In this document: positions 53,876-62,290 of the stretch, in pieces
Layout of the letters: each line of letters opens with the position of its first letter
How positions within the stretch are numbered: position 1 is the stretch's first letter
Assembly (NCBI GenBank): GCA_964418595.1
Contig: CAYQMF010000008.1
Coordinates: 35,345-99,344, forward strand
Direction: 5' to 3'
DNA length: 64,000 nt
Origin: CAYQMF01 sp964418595
GTDB lineage: Bacteria; Planctomycetota; UBA1135; UBA2386
The notes under the pieces: model-generated
The model's database searches: none
What the model saw: only the letters and a program-made list of their open reading frames with translations
Told to the model about the DNA's origin: nothing
Translations under genes and position numbers: made by a program

Positions 53876-55015
53876 GTGACCTTCTCCTCCCCGTCGGAAC
53901 CTCCCGGCTGCACGATCGCGACCGGCACGGCGCGCGTCTTCTTCGCCTTCGATGTCGGTCATGCGATCGACCTCGACCTCGCCGAGTCCGCCCTGGGCGC
54001 TGCGGCACAGGGCCGCGCCGTGCTGTCCGGTCGCCGCCGCACGCCCCTCTCGCTGCAGTTCCAGCCGGCGCCGGTCCAGGTGTCGCTGCGTGGCCCGAGC
54101 CACCAGCTCGGCACCGGCGGTCGCTGGCACACGGGTGAGGCGGTCGAACTCACGCTGTTCGACTTCGGTGCCGTCTCGGTCGCCTACGCCATCGCCATCG
54201 CCGAGACCTCGCTGCAAGACCTCGTCCCCCTGGCGGCCGATCTGTACGAGTCTGCCACACTCGCGGCACATGCCCGCGCGACCGTCACCGATCTCGTCGC
54301 GACGGTCGGCGCCGCGGTCAGCCGCCCCCACCTCGCCGCTGTGAGCGAGGACTACGTGGTGTACCAACTCGAAGCCCTGCGCCACGCCGACGGTGCGACC
54401 GGCAGCGCGGCCCTCGCGCGGCACGCCACCGACCTCGCCCGCATCCTGCGCGCCGCCGACGAGCCGCTGTCGGCGAGCGAAGTGGAAGACGCCCTCGCCT
54501 GTGCCATCGCCTACGGCCACGACGATGCGGTCTGGATCGACTGGAACGCGGCGATGGTGCTCGATGTGGCGCCCAACGACACGCTCGCCGTGCTGGAGTT
54601 CGCCAACGTGCAGCTCCTCGAGATGCGGTTCCTCGACGACCGCCTCGACGCGTTCCTCGACCGTGCCTACCAGCTCGTAGGCCAGGCAACGACGGCATCG
54701 CACCGCCTGCGCGAACGCGAGCGCCGCCGCCTGGCGCAGTTCCAGTTCGACAGCGTCATGCTCTTCGAGAGCACGCACAACGCGATCAAGCTGGTCGGCG
54801 ACCAGTACCTCGCACGCATCCACCGGCTCGCCGCCCGCCGCTCGCACCTGCCGGAGTGGGGCGAGAGCATCGAGCGCAAGCTCGACGCCCTGCAACGGCT
54901 CTACGAGAAGCTCGCCGACCAGCAGGCCACGCGCCGCATGGAGGCCATGGAGCTGATCATCATCCTGCTGATCCTGGTGTCGATCGTGCTGCCGTACTTC
55001 GGCCTCGGCAAGTAG
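53876..55015 (+). CDS. RMD1/DUF155-like membrane-tethered protein
   Basis: 379 aa from GTG 53876; the frame is open back to 53708, but that stretch is not protein-like. The central region matches the RMD1/Sif3 (DUF155) pattern: LEFANVQLLEMRFLDDRLDAFL near 240, and KLDALQRLYEKLADQQATRR with a C-terminal membrane helix AMELIIILLILVSIVLPYF. Eukaryotic RMD1 proteins are tail-anchored in membranes; bacterial roles are unknown. It is flanked by two secreted-protein genes on the same strand. Confidence 0.65.
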   Translation: MTFSSPSEPPGCTIATGTARVFFAFDVGHAIDLDLAESALGAAAQGRAVLSGRRRTPLSLQFQPAPVQVSLRGPSHQLGTGGRWHTGEAVELTLFDFGAVSVAYAIAIAETSLQDLVPLAADLYESATLAAHARATVTDLVATVGAAVSRPHLAAVSEDYVVYQLEALRHADGATGSAALARHATDLARILRAADEPLSASEVEDALACAIAYGHDDAVWIDWNAAMVLDVAPNDTLAVLEFANVQLLEMRFLDDRLDAFLDRAYQLVGQATTASHRLRERERRRLAQFQFDSVMLFESTHNAIKLVGDQYLARIHRLAARRSHLPEWGESIERKLDALQRLYEKLADQQATRRMEAMELIIILLILVSIVLPYFGLGK

Positions 55016-55220
55016 TCCATCGCAGCGCTGCGGCCGGGGACGCGACGCCGGCAGACGCTCGCGCGCTACCTCAGGCACACGGGAAGCGAATCCTCCATCG
55101 GCGTGATTCCGCAGGCACCTGCCACGCCCGAGCCGCCTCGTTCGCCTCTCTCGCCGGTGGCCTGCCCCGACCCGGCGCGTTCGCCTGGCAACGGGCAGGC
55201 CGAGAACGAAAGGACTCGAC

Positions 55221-57404
55221 ATGCAACGCACTCTGCACCGCCCGCGGCGCGTTCTTGCTGCCGCCGGCATGTCTCTCGTCGCGCTGACCACGGCGCTCCA
55301 TGCCCAGGGGCCGCTCGCCGACTACGGCGACGCGCCTGATCCCCCCTACCCCAGCCGTTTCGCGAGCGTCGGCGTCCACCACCTGGACACCAGCCAGGAG
55401 TGGTTCGGACCCGCGGGAACGAGCACGACCACGCGCGAGAACGACTCGATCCAGGCCGGTGACGCCGACGACGGCGGCGGCGCCTTCTTCACCCTGCCGC
55501 CGGTCGGGACCGTGTTCGCCATCACGGTCAGCTACGACCCGGCGCTGTCGCCGCGCGCCGCCATGCGCCTGCTCAACGTACTGGTCGATCTCGACGGCGA
55601 CGGCACGTGGGAAGGCGGCACCGAGTGGCCGGTGCGCAACGTGGTGGTCGACTTCACGCCGCTGCCGGCCGCGGTCACGAGCCTCCGGGTGGCCGTGCTC
55701 CTGCCGCCGAGCCTCACCGCCGTCGCGGTCACCGGCAAGCAGGTCCGCGCCACCCTCAGCACGGCGCCGCTGGCCAACGGGAGTGGCGCATGGGGGGCAC
55801 TGGCGCGGGGCGAGACCGAAGACTTCGTCGCATTCGTGGTTCCGCTGACGCCATCGAAGATCGCCGGCATCAAGACCCTCTTCCCGGTGTTCACGCCGAC
55901 GCGGCCGCGAGTGCGGCACGGCTTCGTCCACGCCGAGGACGGCCCCAACCCCGATGCGACACTCGTCGTGAGCTACCCGCCCTTCGTCGTCGGCACGGCC
56001 GCGACGTTGAAGCTCAGATGGCGCCGCGTGGCCGACCACACCGGCAATCCGTACCGCGGCGTGCTCGGCGGCGCAGCGGGCGTGGCACTGCCCGCCGCGA
56101 TCGGTCCGTACTCACCGACCTTCGTCAAGGCCTACCCTGCACCCCCTGGGGCTCCCCTGTTCGACACGTTCCCGATCGACGGTGCGTTCGCCACCAACGC
56201 GATCCCGGGCGACACGGACGTCGAGTTCAAGGCGAAGGTGTTCTACGACCCCGAAGGCGAGTGGGTGATGTTCACCAACGACAACGACGAATCGGTGGTG
56301 CCGCCGCCGCCGGGCGACCCGAACAACGCCACCCTGGGCGGGTACTTCACGATCGGGCCCTGCGACGACCTGCTGCACGACAACGGGCCGATCATCACCC
56401 ATCCGCGCCAGGGAACAGGCGGCGCCGACGTGAGCGCGCTCGACAACACGTCCACGCATCACGCGCCGCACACGATCTATGGCTTCGGTGCGCAATGGGC
56501 CGCGGGCGCGGGCAACTCGCTGGCCGATGACTTCACGGTGAGCGACACCTGGTCCATCACCCACGTCGAGGTGTTCGGCTACCAGACCAACGCCGCCGTG
56601 CCGAACGCCACCGGCGTGTACTGCCGCGTCTGGAACGGCGATCCGAGATCGGGCGGCGTAGTGGTCCGGGGCGACTTGACCACCAACCTCCTGACCACGC
56701 CGCCGGCGGGCACCTTCCACTGCTACCGCACGCCGATCGGCAGCCTGACCGCCACGTCCAGGCAGGTGCAGACGGTGCGCGTGCCGGTGACCTGGGCACC
56801 GCTGACCCCCGGCGTGTACTGGTTCGAGTTCCAACTCACCGGCGCGAGCTACTGTCCACCGGTCACCGAGAACACGGTCAACGACACCGGCAATGCCATC
56901 CAGCGGCAGTCGTCGACGTGGATCGTCCTCAACAACGCCGCGGCTCCGAACACGGCGGGCTGCGCAGTCCCGTTCCGCGTCTACGGCACCGCCCTGAACG
57001 AGACGCGCGCGTGGGCGGCCACGTACGGCGCCGGCAAGGAAGGCAGCCGCGGGTTCGGAGCCTGGGATCCGGGCTCGCCGCCGCAACGGCCGGTCCTCGG
57101 TCGCGACTATCCGCTCCGACTGGTCGACGGACGCGCGGGCTCGGTCCCGATCGTCGCGGTGGGCACGCAGATGGCTGCTGGCCTGCCGTTCGCGCCGGTG
57201 GGCCGGATCTATGTGCTGCCGATCGCTGTCACCCTGGCGATGCCGTCGTTCGACAGCCAGGGTGTGAGTGCCCTGCGCCTGCCGATTCCGCACGAACCGG
57301 CGCTGAGTGGGGCCAGCCTGGCATGGCAGGGCTTGTGGGTCGATCCCGGCGCTGCGGGTTCGATCGGGCACAGCAACGGCCTGCTCCTGACCCTCGGGAA
57401 CTGA
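55221..57404 (+). CDS. secreted GEVED-type protein with shared C-terminal domain
   Basis: 727 aa with a signal peptide (RRVLAAAGMSLVALTTALHAQ). The mature N-terminus has DYGDAPDPPYPSR, the hallmark of GEVED-containing planctomycete proteins, and residues ~60-200 continue that beta domain (LVDLDGDGTWEGGTEW, ARGETEDFVAFVVP with the E.ED motif). Residues ~210-600 are beta-rich, with a HAPHTIYGFGAQ segment, and the end (residues ~610-727, PIPHEPALSGASLAWQGLWV then SNGLLLTLGN) is the shared C-terminal beta domain. Exported, of unknown function. Confidence 0.8.
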   Translation: MQRTLHRPRRVLAAAGMSLVALTTALHAQGPLADYGDAPDPPYPSRFASVGVHHLDTSQEWFGPAGTSTTTRENDSIQAGDADDGGGAFFTLPPVGTVFAITVSYDPALSPRAAMRLLNVLVDLDGDGTWEGGTEWPVRNVVVDFTPLPAAVTSLRVAVLLPPSLTAVAVTGKQVRATLSTAPLANGSGAWGALARGETEDFVAFVVPLTPSKIAGIKTLFPVFTPTRPRVRHGFVHAEDGPNPDATLVVSYPPFVVGTAATLKLRWRRVADHTGNPYRGVLGGAAGVALPAAIGPYSPTFVKAYPAPPGAPLFDTFPIDGAFATNAIPGDTDVEFKAKVFYDPEGEWVMFTNDNDESVVPPPPGDPNNATLGGYFTIGPCDDLLHDNGPIITHPRQGTGGADVSALDNTSTHHAPHTIYGFGAQWAAGAGNSLADDFTVSDTWSITHVEVFGYQTNAAVPNATGVYCRVWNGDPRSGGVVVRGDLTTNLLTTPPAGTFHCYRTPIGSLTATSRQVQTVRVPVTWAPLTPGVYWFEFQLTGASYCPPVTENTVNDTGNAIQRQSSTWIVLNNAAAPNTAGCAVPFRVYGTALNETRAWAATYGAGKEGSRGFGAWDPGSPPQRPVLGRDYPLRLVDGRAGSVPIVAVGTQMAAGLPFAPVGRIYVLPIAVTLAMPSFDSQGVSALRLPIPHEPALSGASLAWQGLWVDPGAAGSIGHSNGLLLTLGN

Positions 57405-57408
57405 CGCG

Positions 57409-57459
57409 GGCCACGGGCGAATGCTTGGCCATTCGCGCGGCGATCGCGCGAGTGGCCCG
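57409..57459. terminator. two-tier hairpin between convergent genes
   Basis: An outer stem pairs GGGCCAC (57409-57415) with GTGGCCC (57453-57459), and an inner stem pairs GCGAATG (57418-57424) with CATTCGC (57431-57437). It lies between the ends of the secreted-protein gene and the hemerythrin gene and could end transcription from both. There is no T-tract, so this is tentative. Confidence 0.4.
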
Positions 57460-57476
57460 GCCAACGCCGGCGACGA

Positions 57477-58046
57477 TCAGCGCTGGCCGCTTGCCACGCC
57501 CGCCTCGCGGCGGAGGTCCACGGCCAGCACCACCAGCCGAGCGATCTCGGCGTCGCCCACGTCCTCGGCATCGAAGCGCTGGCAGCGGGCGAGCAGGGTC
57601 GCGGCCTCGGCCGCGGGCAGGAAGCGCCGCGCCATCATGAAGAGGATCTCGTCCTCCTTCTCGATGTGCTGGCGCAAGAGGTCGACGTAGGCGCGCGCGG
57701 CCGTGCGCACGGCGGCCGCATCCCCGGCCGCCGCCGCCTCCCGCAACCGCCGCGTCAGCTCGCGCCCTTCGACGTGCTCGTGCCGCATCACGTCGGTCGG
57801 CCCGCCGCGCGGCATGCCCGCGGCTTCCAACGCGGGGAAGAGCAGGTCCTCCTCCTTGCCGTGATGGCAACGGTCGGCGAACAGGGCGATGAACTCGGCG
57901 GCGCGGCGCCAGAAGTCGGGCCGCAGCGCGCCGGGGCGCGCCAGCTCGGCGTCGATCGCGTCGAGCACGCCGAGGATGGTCCGGTGTTCGGCCGAGAGCA
58001 GATCGGCAGGATGGTGCAGGATCGAGGCATCGATGTCCGCGCGCAT
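57477..58046 (-). CDS. hemerythrin HHE-domain protein
   Basis: 189 aa from the ATG at 58046. The diiron-binding pattern of the HHE family is present: SAEHRTILGVLDAID near 18, CHHGKEEDLLFPALEAAGM near 60, MRHEHVEGRELTRRL near 87, and HIEKEDEILFMMARRFL near 127. Such proteins bind oxygen or nitric oxide at a diiron site. The gene is divergent from had, the first gene of the benzoyl-CoA operon, 117 bp away. A protective or sensing role for an oxygen-sensitive pathway is an inference from location. Confidence 0.85.
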   Translation of the reverse strand: MRADIDASILHHPADLLSAEHRTILGVLDAIDAELARPGALRPDFWRRAAEFIALFADRCHHGKEEDLLFPALEAAGMPRGGPTDVMRHEHVEGRELTRRLREAAAAGDAAAVRTAARAYVDLLRQHIEKEDEILFMMARRFLPAAEAATLLARCQRFDAEDVGDAEIARLVVLAVDLRREAGVASGQR

Positions 58047-58132
58047 GCCAATGCAACCACTCCGGCCAGGCGGAGCTTTCGCCCCGTGGCGATTAGGAAA
58101 ACACGGCATCCACGCCTCGTTGGTCAGAAAGA

Positions 58133-58150
58133 GTGGACCCGCCCGTCCAC
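58133..58150 (+). promoter_or_regulatory. inverted repeat upstream of had
   Basis: GTGGAC (58133-58138) and GTCCAC (58145-58150) form a perfect 6-bp inverted repeat with a 6-base spacer, ending 13 bp before the had start codon. It lies in the 117-bp space shared with the divergent hemerythrin gene and could be an operator. It does not resemble an FNR or CRP box. Confidence 0.35.
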
Positions 58151-58163
58151 TGAAACATCCTGC

Positions 58164-59228
58164 ATGCTGGTCGAAGCCTGGACGGTCCGCCAGCCGCGCG
58201 AGCCCATGGCGCTCGAGACGCGGCCCGAGTGCCCTGCCGCCGGTGAGGTCGTAGTGCGCGTCGCCGGGTGCGGCGTCTGCCACACCGACCTCGGGTTCTA
58301 CTACGACGGCGTGCCGACCCGGCACCCCTACCCGCTCACGCTCGGCCACGAGATCAGCGGCCGGGTCGAGGCGGCGGGCGCGGGCGCCGAAGCGTGGGTC
58401 GGCCGCGACGTGATCGTGCCGGCGGTGATCCCCTGCGGCGCCTGCCCGGCCTGCGCGGCGGGCCGCGGCGCGGTGTGCGCGCGCCAGATCTTCCCCGGCA
58501 ACGACGTACACGGCGGCTTCGCCACGCACGTGCGGGTGCCGGCGCGCGGGTTGTGTCCGGTGCCCGACCTCGCCTCGGTCCCGAATCCAGAGAAGCTCGA
58601 CCTCGCCGCGCTGTCGGTGATCGCCGACGCCGTGACCACCCCCTACCAGGCGATCCTGCGCAGTGGACTGGCGCAGGGCGACCTCGCCGTGTTCGTCGGC
58701 GCCGGCGGCGTGGGCGGCTTCGGCGTGCAGATCGCGGCGGCGCAGGGCGCGGCCGTGGTCGCCATCGACGTCGATGCGCCGCGGCTCACGCTCGCCGGCG
58801 CGCACGGTGCGGCGTTGACGCTGAACGCCAAGGACCTCGATTTCGCCGCGCTCAAGAACGCGCTGCGCACCTTCGCCAAGGAGCGCGGCATCCCGACGTT
58901 CCGCCGCCGCATCTTCGAGACCTCCGGCACCCCCGCGGGCCAGACGACAGCGTTCGGCTTGCTCGAACCCGGCGGCTACCTCTCGGTGGTCGGCTTCACG
59001 CCCGACAAGGTGACCCTGCGCCTGTCGAACGTGATGGCGTTCGACGCCACGGTGCAGGGCAACTGGGGCTGCCTGCCGGAGCACTACCCCGCCGCGCTCG
59101 ATCTCGTGCTGCGCGGGCGCGTGCGGCTGTCGCCTTTCATCGAGAAGCGGCCGCTGGCCGCGATCAACGCCACCTTCGCCGACCTGCACGACCACCGCGT
59201 CCGCAAGCGCGTGGTGCTGATCCCCTGA
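58164..59228 (+). CDS. had: 6-hydroxycyclohex-1-ene-1-carbonyl-CoA dehydrogenase
   Basis: 354 aa from the ATG at 58164. A zinc alcohol dehydrogenase of the Thauera-type benzoyl-CoA pathway: catalytic-zinc site GCGVCHTDLGFYYDG (Cys near 36) and GHEISGRV near 67, structural-zinc cysteines CGACPACAAGRGAVC near 91-105, and NAD-binding VFVGAGGVGGFGVQIA near 175. It oxidises the 6-hydroxy intermediate to the 6-oxo compound with NAD. The assignment rests on this match plus its place directly before oah and dch, since alcohol dehydrogenases alone are hard to distinguish. Confidence 0.9.
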   Translation: MLVEAWTVRQPREPMALETRPECPAAGEVVVRVAGCGVCHTDLGFYYDGVPTRHPYPLTLGHEISGRVEAAGAGAEAWVGRDVIVPAVIPCGACPACAAGRGAVCARQIFPGNDVHGGFATHVRVPARGLCPVPDLASVPNPEKLDLAALSVIADAVTTPYQAILRSGLAQGDLAVFVGAGGVGGFGVQIAAAQGAAVVAIDVDAPRLTLAGAHGAALTLNAKDLDFAALKNALRTFAKERGIPTFRRRIFETSGTPAGQTTAFGLLEPGGYLSVVGFTPDKVTLRLSNVMAFDATVQGNWGCLPEHYPAALDLVLRGRVRLSPFIEKRPLAAINATFADLHDHRVRKRVVLIP

Positions 59229-59236
59229 GGCACGCC

Positions 59237-60349
59237 ATGGAGTTCAAGAACCACGACCTGATCCCGCAGCCGGCGTTCCCCGGCGTGCGCACCGAGCACC
59301 GCCCCGTGCTCGACGCAGACGGCCGCGCCGTCGCCCGCCTGCACGCGACGTGGCTCGCGCTCGACAACCAGCCGCAGCTCAACTCCTACACCACCGACAT
59401 GGTGAAGGGCGTGATCGCCGGCATGCGCGCCGCGTCCAACGACCGCGCCTGCGTCGCGGTGGTGTTCACGGGCTCGGGCTCGCGCGCGTTCTGCACCGGC
59501 GGCAACACCGCCGAGTACGCCGAGTACTACGCGGGCAGGCCCGAGGAGTACCGGCAGTACATGCGGCTCTTCAACGACATGGTCACGGCCATCCTGCACT
59601 GCGACAAGCCGGTGATCTGTCGCGTCAATGGCATGCGCATCGCCGGCGGGCAGGAGATCGGCATGGCGTGCGACTTCTCGGTGGCGCAGGACCTCGCGCG
59701 CTTCGGACAAGCCGGCCCCAAGCACGGCTCCGCGCCCGACGGCGGCAGCACCGACTTCCTGCCGCTGTTCGTGGGCGCGGAGGCGGCGATGCAGAGCTGC
59801 ACGCTGTGCGAGCACTGGAGCGCGCACAAGGCGATGCGGCTCGGGTTGTTGACCAAGGTCGTCCCGGCCCTGCACGTGGACGGCGCGCTCGTGCCCAACC
59901 CGCTGGTCGTCATCGACCGCTGGGTCGATGGCCAGGGCAACCTCGTGTATGGCGAAGCGAAGACCGGCGCCGACCTCGCCGCCGGCAAGGAGCTGCTGGC
60001 GCGTGGCACGGTCGACCTGTCGCTGCTCGACGCGTCGGTCGACGCGCTGGTCACGTCGCTCGCACTGACGATGCCGGGCTGCCTCACCAAGACCGTCGAG
60101 AGCGTGCGCAAGCACAAGCTCGCGCACTGGGACAAGAACCGCGAGACCAACCGCGCGTGGCTCGCGCTCAACATGATGACCGAGGGCCGCGCCGGCTTCC
60201 GCGCCTTCCACGAGGGCAGCAAGGCCTGCCGCGAGCCCGACTTCCTCCTCCTGCGCCAGCGGCTCGCCGCGGGTGCTGCCTGGGGCGACGAGTTGCTCGC
60301 CGACGTGCTCGCCAAGGCCCACGGCAAGGAGCCGGTGCATGGACGGTGA
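59237..60349 (+). CDS. oah: 6-oxocyclohex-1-ene-1-carbonyl-CoA hydrolase
   Basis: 370 aa, longer than a typical crotonase and the known size of Oah. The opening MEFKNHDLIPQPAFPGV, the oxyanion region FCTGGNTAEYAEYYAGRPEE near 91, VNGMRIAGGQEIGMACDFS near 134 and KHGSAPDGGSTDFLPLF near 160 match ring-cleaving hydrolases. It adds water twice and opens the ring to yield 3-hydroxypimelyl-CoA, the step that commits the carbon to beta-oxidation. Its end overlaps dch by 11 bp. Confidence 0.93.
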   Translation: MEFKNHDLIPQPAFPGVRTEHRPVLDADGRAVARLHATWLALDNQPQLNSYTTDMVKGVIAGMRAASNDRACVAVVFTGSGSRAFCTGGNTAEYAEYYAGRPEEYRQYMRLFNDMVTAILHCDKPVICRVNGMRIAGGQEIGMACDFSVAQDLARFGQAGPKHGSAPDGGSTDFLPLFVGAEAAMQSCTLCEHWSAHKAMRLGLLTKVVPALHVDGALVPNPLVVIDRWVDGQGNLVYGEAKTGADLAAGKELLARGTVDLSLLDASVDALVTSLALTMPGCLTKTVESVRKHKLAHWDKNRETNRAWLALNMMTEGRAGFRAFHEGSKACREPDFLLLRQRLAAGAAWGDELLADVLAKAHGKEPVHGR

Positions 60350-61118
60350 CGTCGGCAGCGCCGTGCGTGTCGAGCATCTCGACGGCGGCTCCATCTGGCG
60401 CGCGTTGCTCGCGCGGCCGCGCGGCAACGTGCTCGACAAGGCGATGGTCGAGGATCTGCGCGCGACCTTCGCGGCGGCACGGCAGGCGGACGACCTCAAG
60501 GCGATCTGTCTCGAAGGCGAGGGGCCGAACTTCTCGTACGGGGCGAGCGTCGCCGAGCACCAGCCCGATCAAGTCGAGGCCATGCTGCACGGCTTCCACG
60601 GCCTGTTCCGCGACATCGCCGCGGCGGGGATCGTCACGCTCGCTGCGGTGCGCGGCCAATGCCTCGGCGGCGGCCTCGAACTCGTGATGTTCTGCCACCG
60701 CGTGTTCGCCGCCCCCGACGCGAAACTCGGCCAGCCCGAGATCAAGCTCGGCGTGTTCGCGCCGGTGGCATCCGTCGTGCTGCCCGCCCGCGTCGGCCGT
60801 CCCGCCGCCGAGGACCTGTGCCTCACCGGCCGCACGGTCGACGCCGAGGCCGCGCACCGCATGGGGCTCGTCGACGAGATCGCCGCCGACCCGTCGGCCG
60901 CCGCCCTCGCCTACGCGCGCCAGCACTTCCTGCCGCTGTCGGCCGCCGCGCTGCGCCACGCCAACCGCGCGCTCCGCGCCGACTGGCTGGAGACCGTGTT
61001 CCGCGCGCTCGAAGCCGCCGAGGCGCGGTACCTGGGCGAGCTGATGGAGACCGAGGACGCGGTCGAAGGCATCGAGGCCTTCCTCGCCAAACGCCAGCCC
61101 ACCTGGAGGAACCGATGA
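60339..61118 (+). CDS. dch: cyclohexa-1,5-dienecarbonyl-CoA hydratase
   Basis: 259 aa from the ATG at 60339 within the end of oah. A crotonase-family hydratase: GPNFSYGASVAEHQPDQV near 60 (the family's substrate-binding variant; Dch enzymes have SYGASV.EH), and VRGQCLGGGLELVMFCH near 103, followed by KLGQPEIKLGVFAP near 128. It hydrates the cyclic dienoyl-CoA made by benzoyl-CoA reductase to the 6-hydroxy compound. The start codon of the next gene, bcrC, overlaps its stop (ATGA). Confidence 0.92.
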   Translation: MDGDVGSAVRVEHLDGGSIWRALLARPRGNVLDKAMVEDLRATFAAARQADDLKAICLEGEGPNFSYGASVAEHQPDQVEAMLHGFHGLFRDIAAAGIVTLAAVRGQCLGGGLELVMFCHRVFAAPDAKLGQPEIKLGVFAPVASVVLPARVGRPAAEDLCLTGRTVDAEAAHRMGLVDEIAADPSAAALAYARQHFLPLSAAALRHANRALRADWLETVFRALEAAEARYLGELMETEDAVEGIEAFLAKRQPTWRNR

Positions 61119-62290
61119 GACACCTCACCTTGCAAGAGGTCCTCGAACGCGCCGAGGCCGTCTGCCGCGACGACCGCCTGCGCGGCGTGCGCGCCTGGAA
61201 GGAGAGCACCGGCGGCCTCGCCGTCGGCTACCTGCCCGTGTACGTGCCGCGCGAGCTGCTGTGGGCGCAGGGCATCCTCCCCGTCGGCCTGCACGGCGGC
61301 GGCGACCGCGAGATCATCCGCGGCGACGCGTTCTACCAGTCGTACATCTGCCACCTGCCGCGCAGCACCATCGAGATGGGGCTCGACGGCACGCTCGACT
61401 GCCTGGACGGCGTGCTCTTCCCGGCGACCTGCGACGTGATCCGCAACCTCTCGGGGATGTGGAAGATGCAGTTCAAGGACAAGCTCGTGCGCTACCTCGA
61501 CGTGCCGCAGGACTTCGACCCGGAGGTCGGCGGCGCGTTCTACCGCGGCGAGCTCGAAGAGCTGGCGCACGCGCTCGCCGCGCGCGGCGCGCGCCCCCTC
61601 GACGCCGAACGCCTGCGCCAGTCGATCGCCGTCTACAACGACAACGGCCGCGCGGTGCGCGCCGCCTACGACCTGCGGCGCACGGCGCCGTGGAAGGTGC
61701 CGACGCACGAGCTGTACCTCCTGCAGCGCGCCGGCCTGTCGCTGCCGCCAACCGTGCACACGGACCTGCTCGACGCCTACGTCGCCGCGGTGCAGGACGA
61801 CGACACGCGCCGCCCGATGGACCAGGCCCGCATCGTCACCGTCGGCTCGTTCTGCGAGCAACCGCCGATCGGCCTGCTCAAGACGCTGGAACGCGCCGGC
61901 TGCTACATCGTCGACGACGACCTGCTGATGGTGCACCGCTGGCTGCAGCACGACGTGCCCACCGAGGGCGACCCGCTCGACAACCTCGTGCGCGCCTTCC
62001 TCACCGACGCGGTGCCGAGCGCGGTGCGCTACATCGACGACGCGGTGAAGGGCCAGGACCTCGTCGAGCGCGTGCGCGCGTCCGGCGCCGAAGGCGTGGT
62101 GTTCTGCGCGCCGAGCTTCTGCGACCCCGCGCTGCTCGACCAACCCATGATCGTGCGCGCCATCGAGGCGGCCGGCATCCCGTGGACGGCGTTCAAGTAC
62201 AGCGAGAACACCGGCCAGTTCCAGGTCATCCGCGAGCAGGCCGGCACGTTCGCGGACTCGATCAAGCTGTGGAGTGGAGTGACGACATGA
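61115..62290 (+). CDS. bcrC: benzoyl-CoA reductase subunit C (HgdB/BcrC family)
   Basis: 391 aa, close to the ~386 of Thauera BcrC. GGAGGA lies just upstream of the ATG. Conserved Cys that can bind an iron-sulfur cluster or substrate occur in SYICHLPRSTIEM near 79, VLFPATCDVIRNLSGMW near 107 and GVVFCAPSFCDP near 329. With BcrB it forms the part of the reductase where the aromatic ring is reduced. The stop overlaps the start of bcrB (ATGA). Related 2-hydroxyacyl-CoA dehydratase subunits are excluded by the had-oah-dch neighbours. Confidence 0.92.
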   Translation: MRHLTLQEVLERAEAVCRDDRLRGVRAWKESTGGLAVGYLPVYVPRELLWAQGILPVGLHGGGDREIIRGDAFYQSYICHLPRSTIEMGLDGTLDCLDGVLFPATCDVIRNLSGMWKMQFKDKLVRYLDVPQDFDPEVGGAFYRGELEELAHALAARGARPLDAERLRQSIAVYNDNGRAVRAAYDLRRTAPWKVPTHELYLLQRAGLSLPPTVHTDLLDAYVAAVQDDDTRRPMDQARIVTVGSFCEQPPIGLLKTLERAGCYIVDDDLLMVHRWLQHDVPTEGDPLDNLVRAFLTDAVPSAVRYIDDAVKGQDLVERVRASGAEGVVFCAPSFCDPALLDQPMIVRAIEAAGIPWTAFKYSENTGQFQVIREQAGTFADSIKLWSGVTT

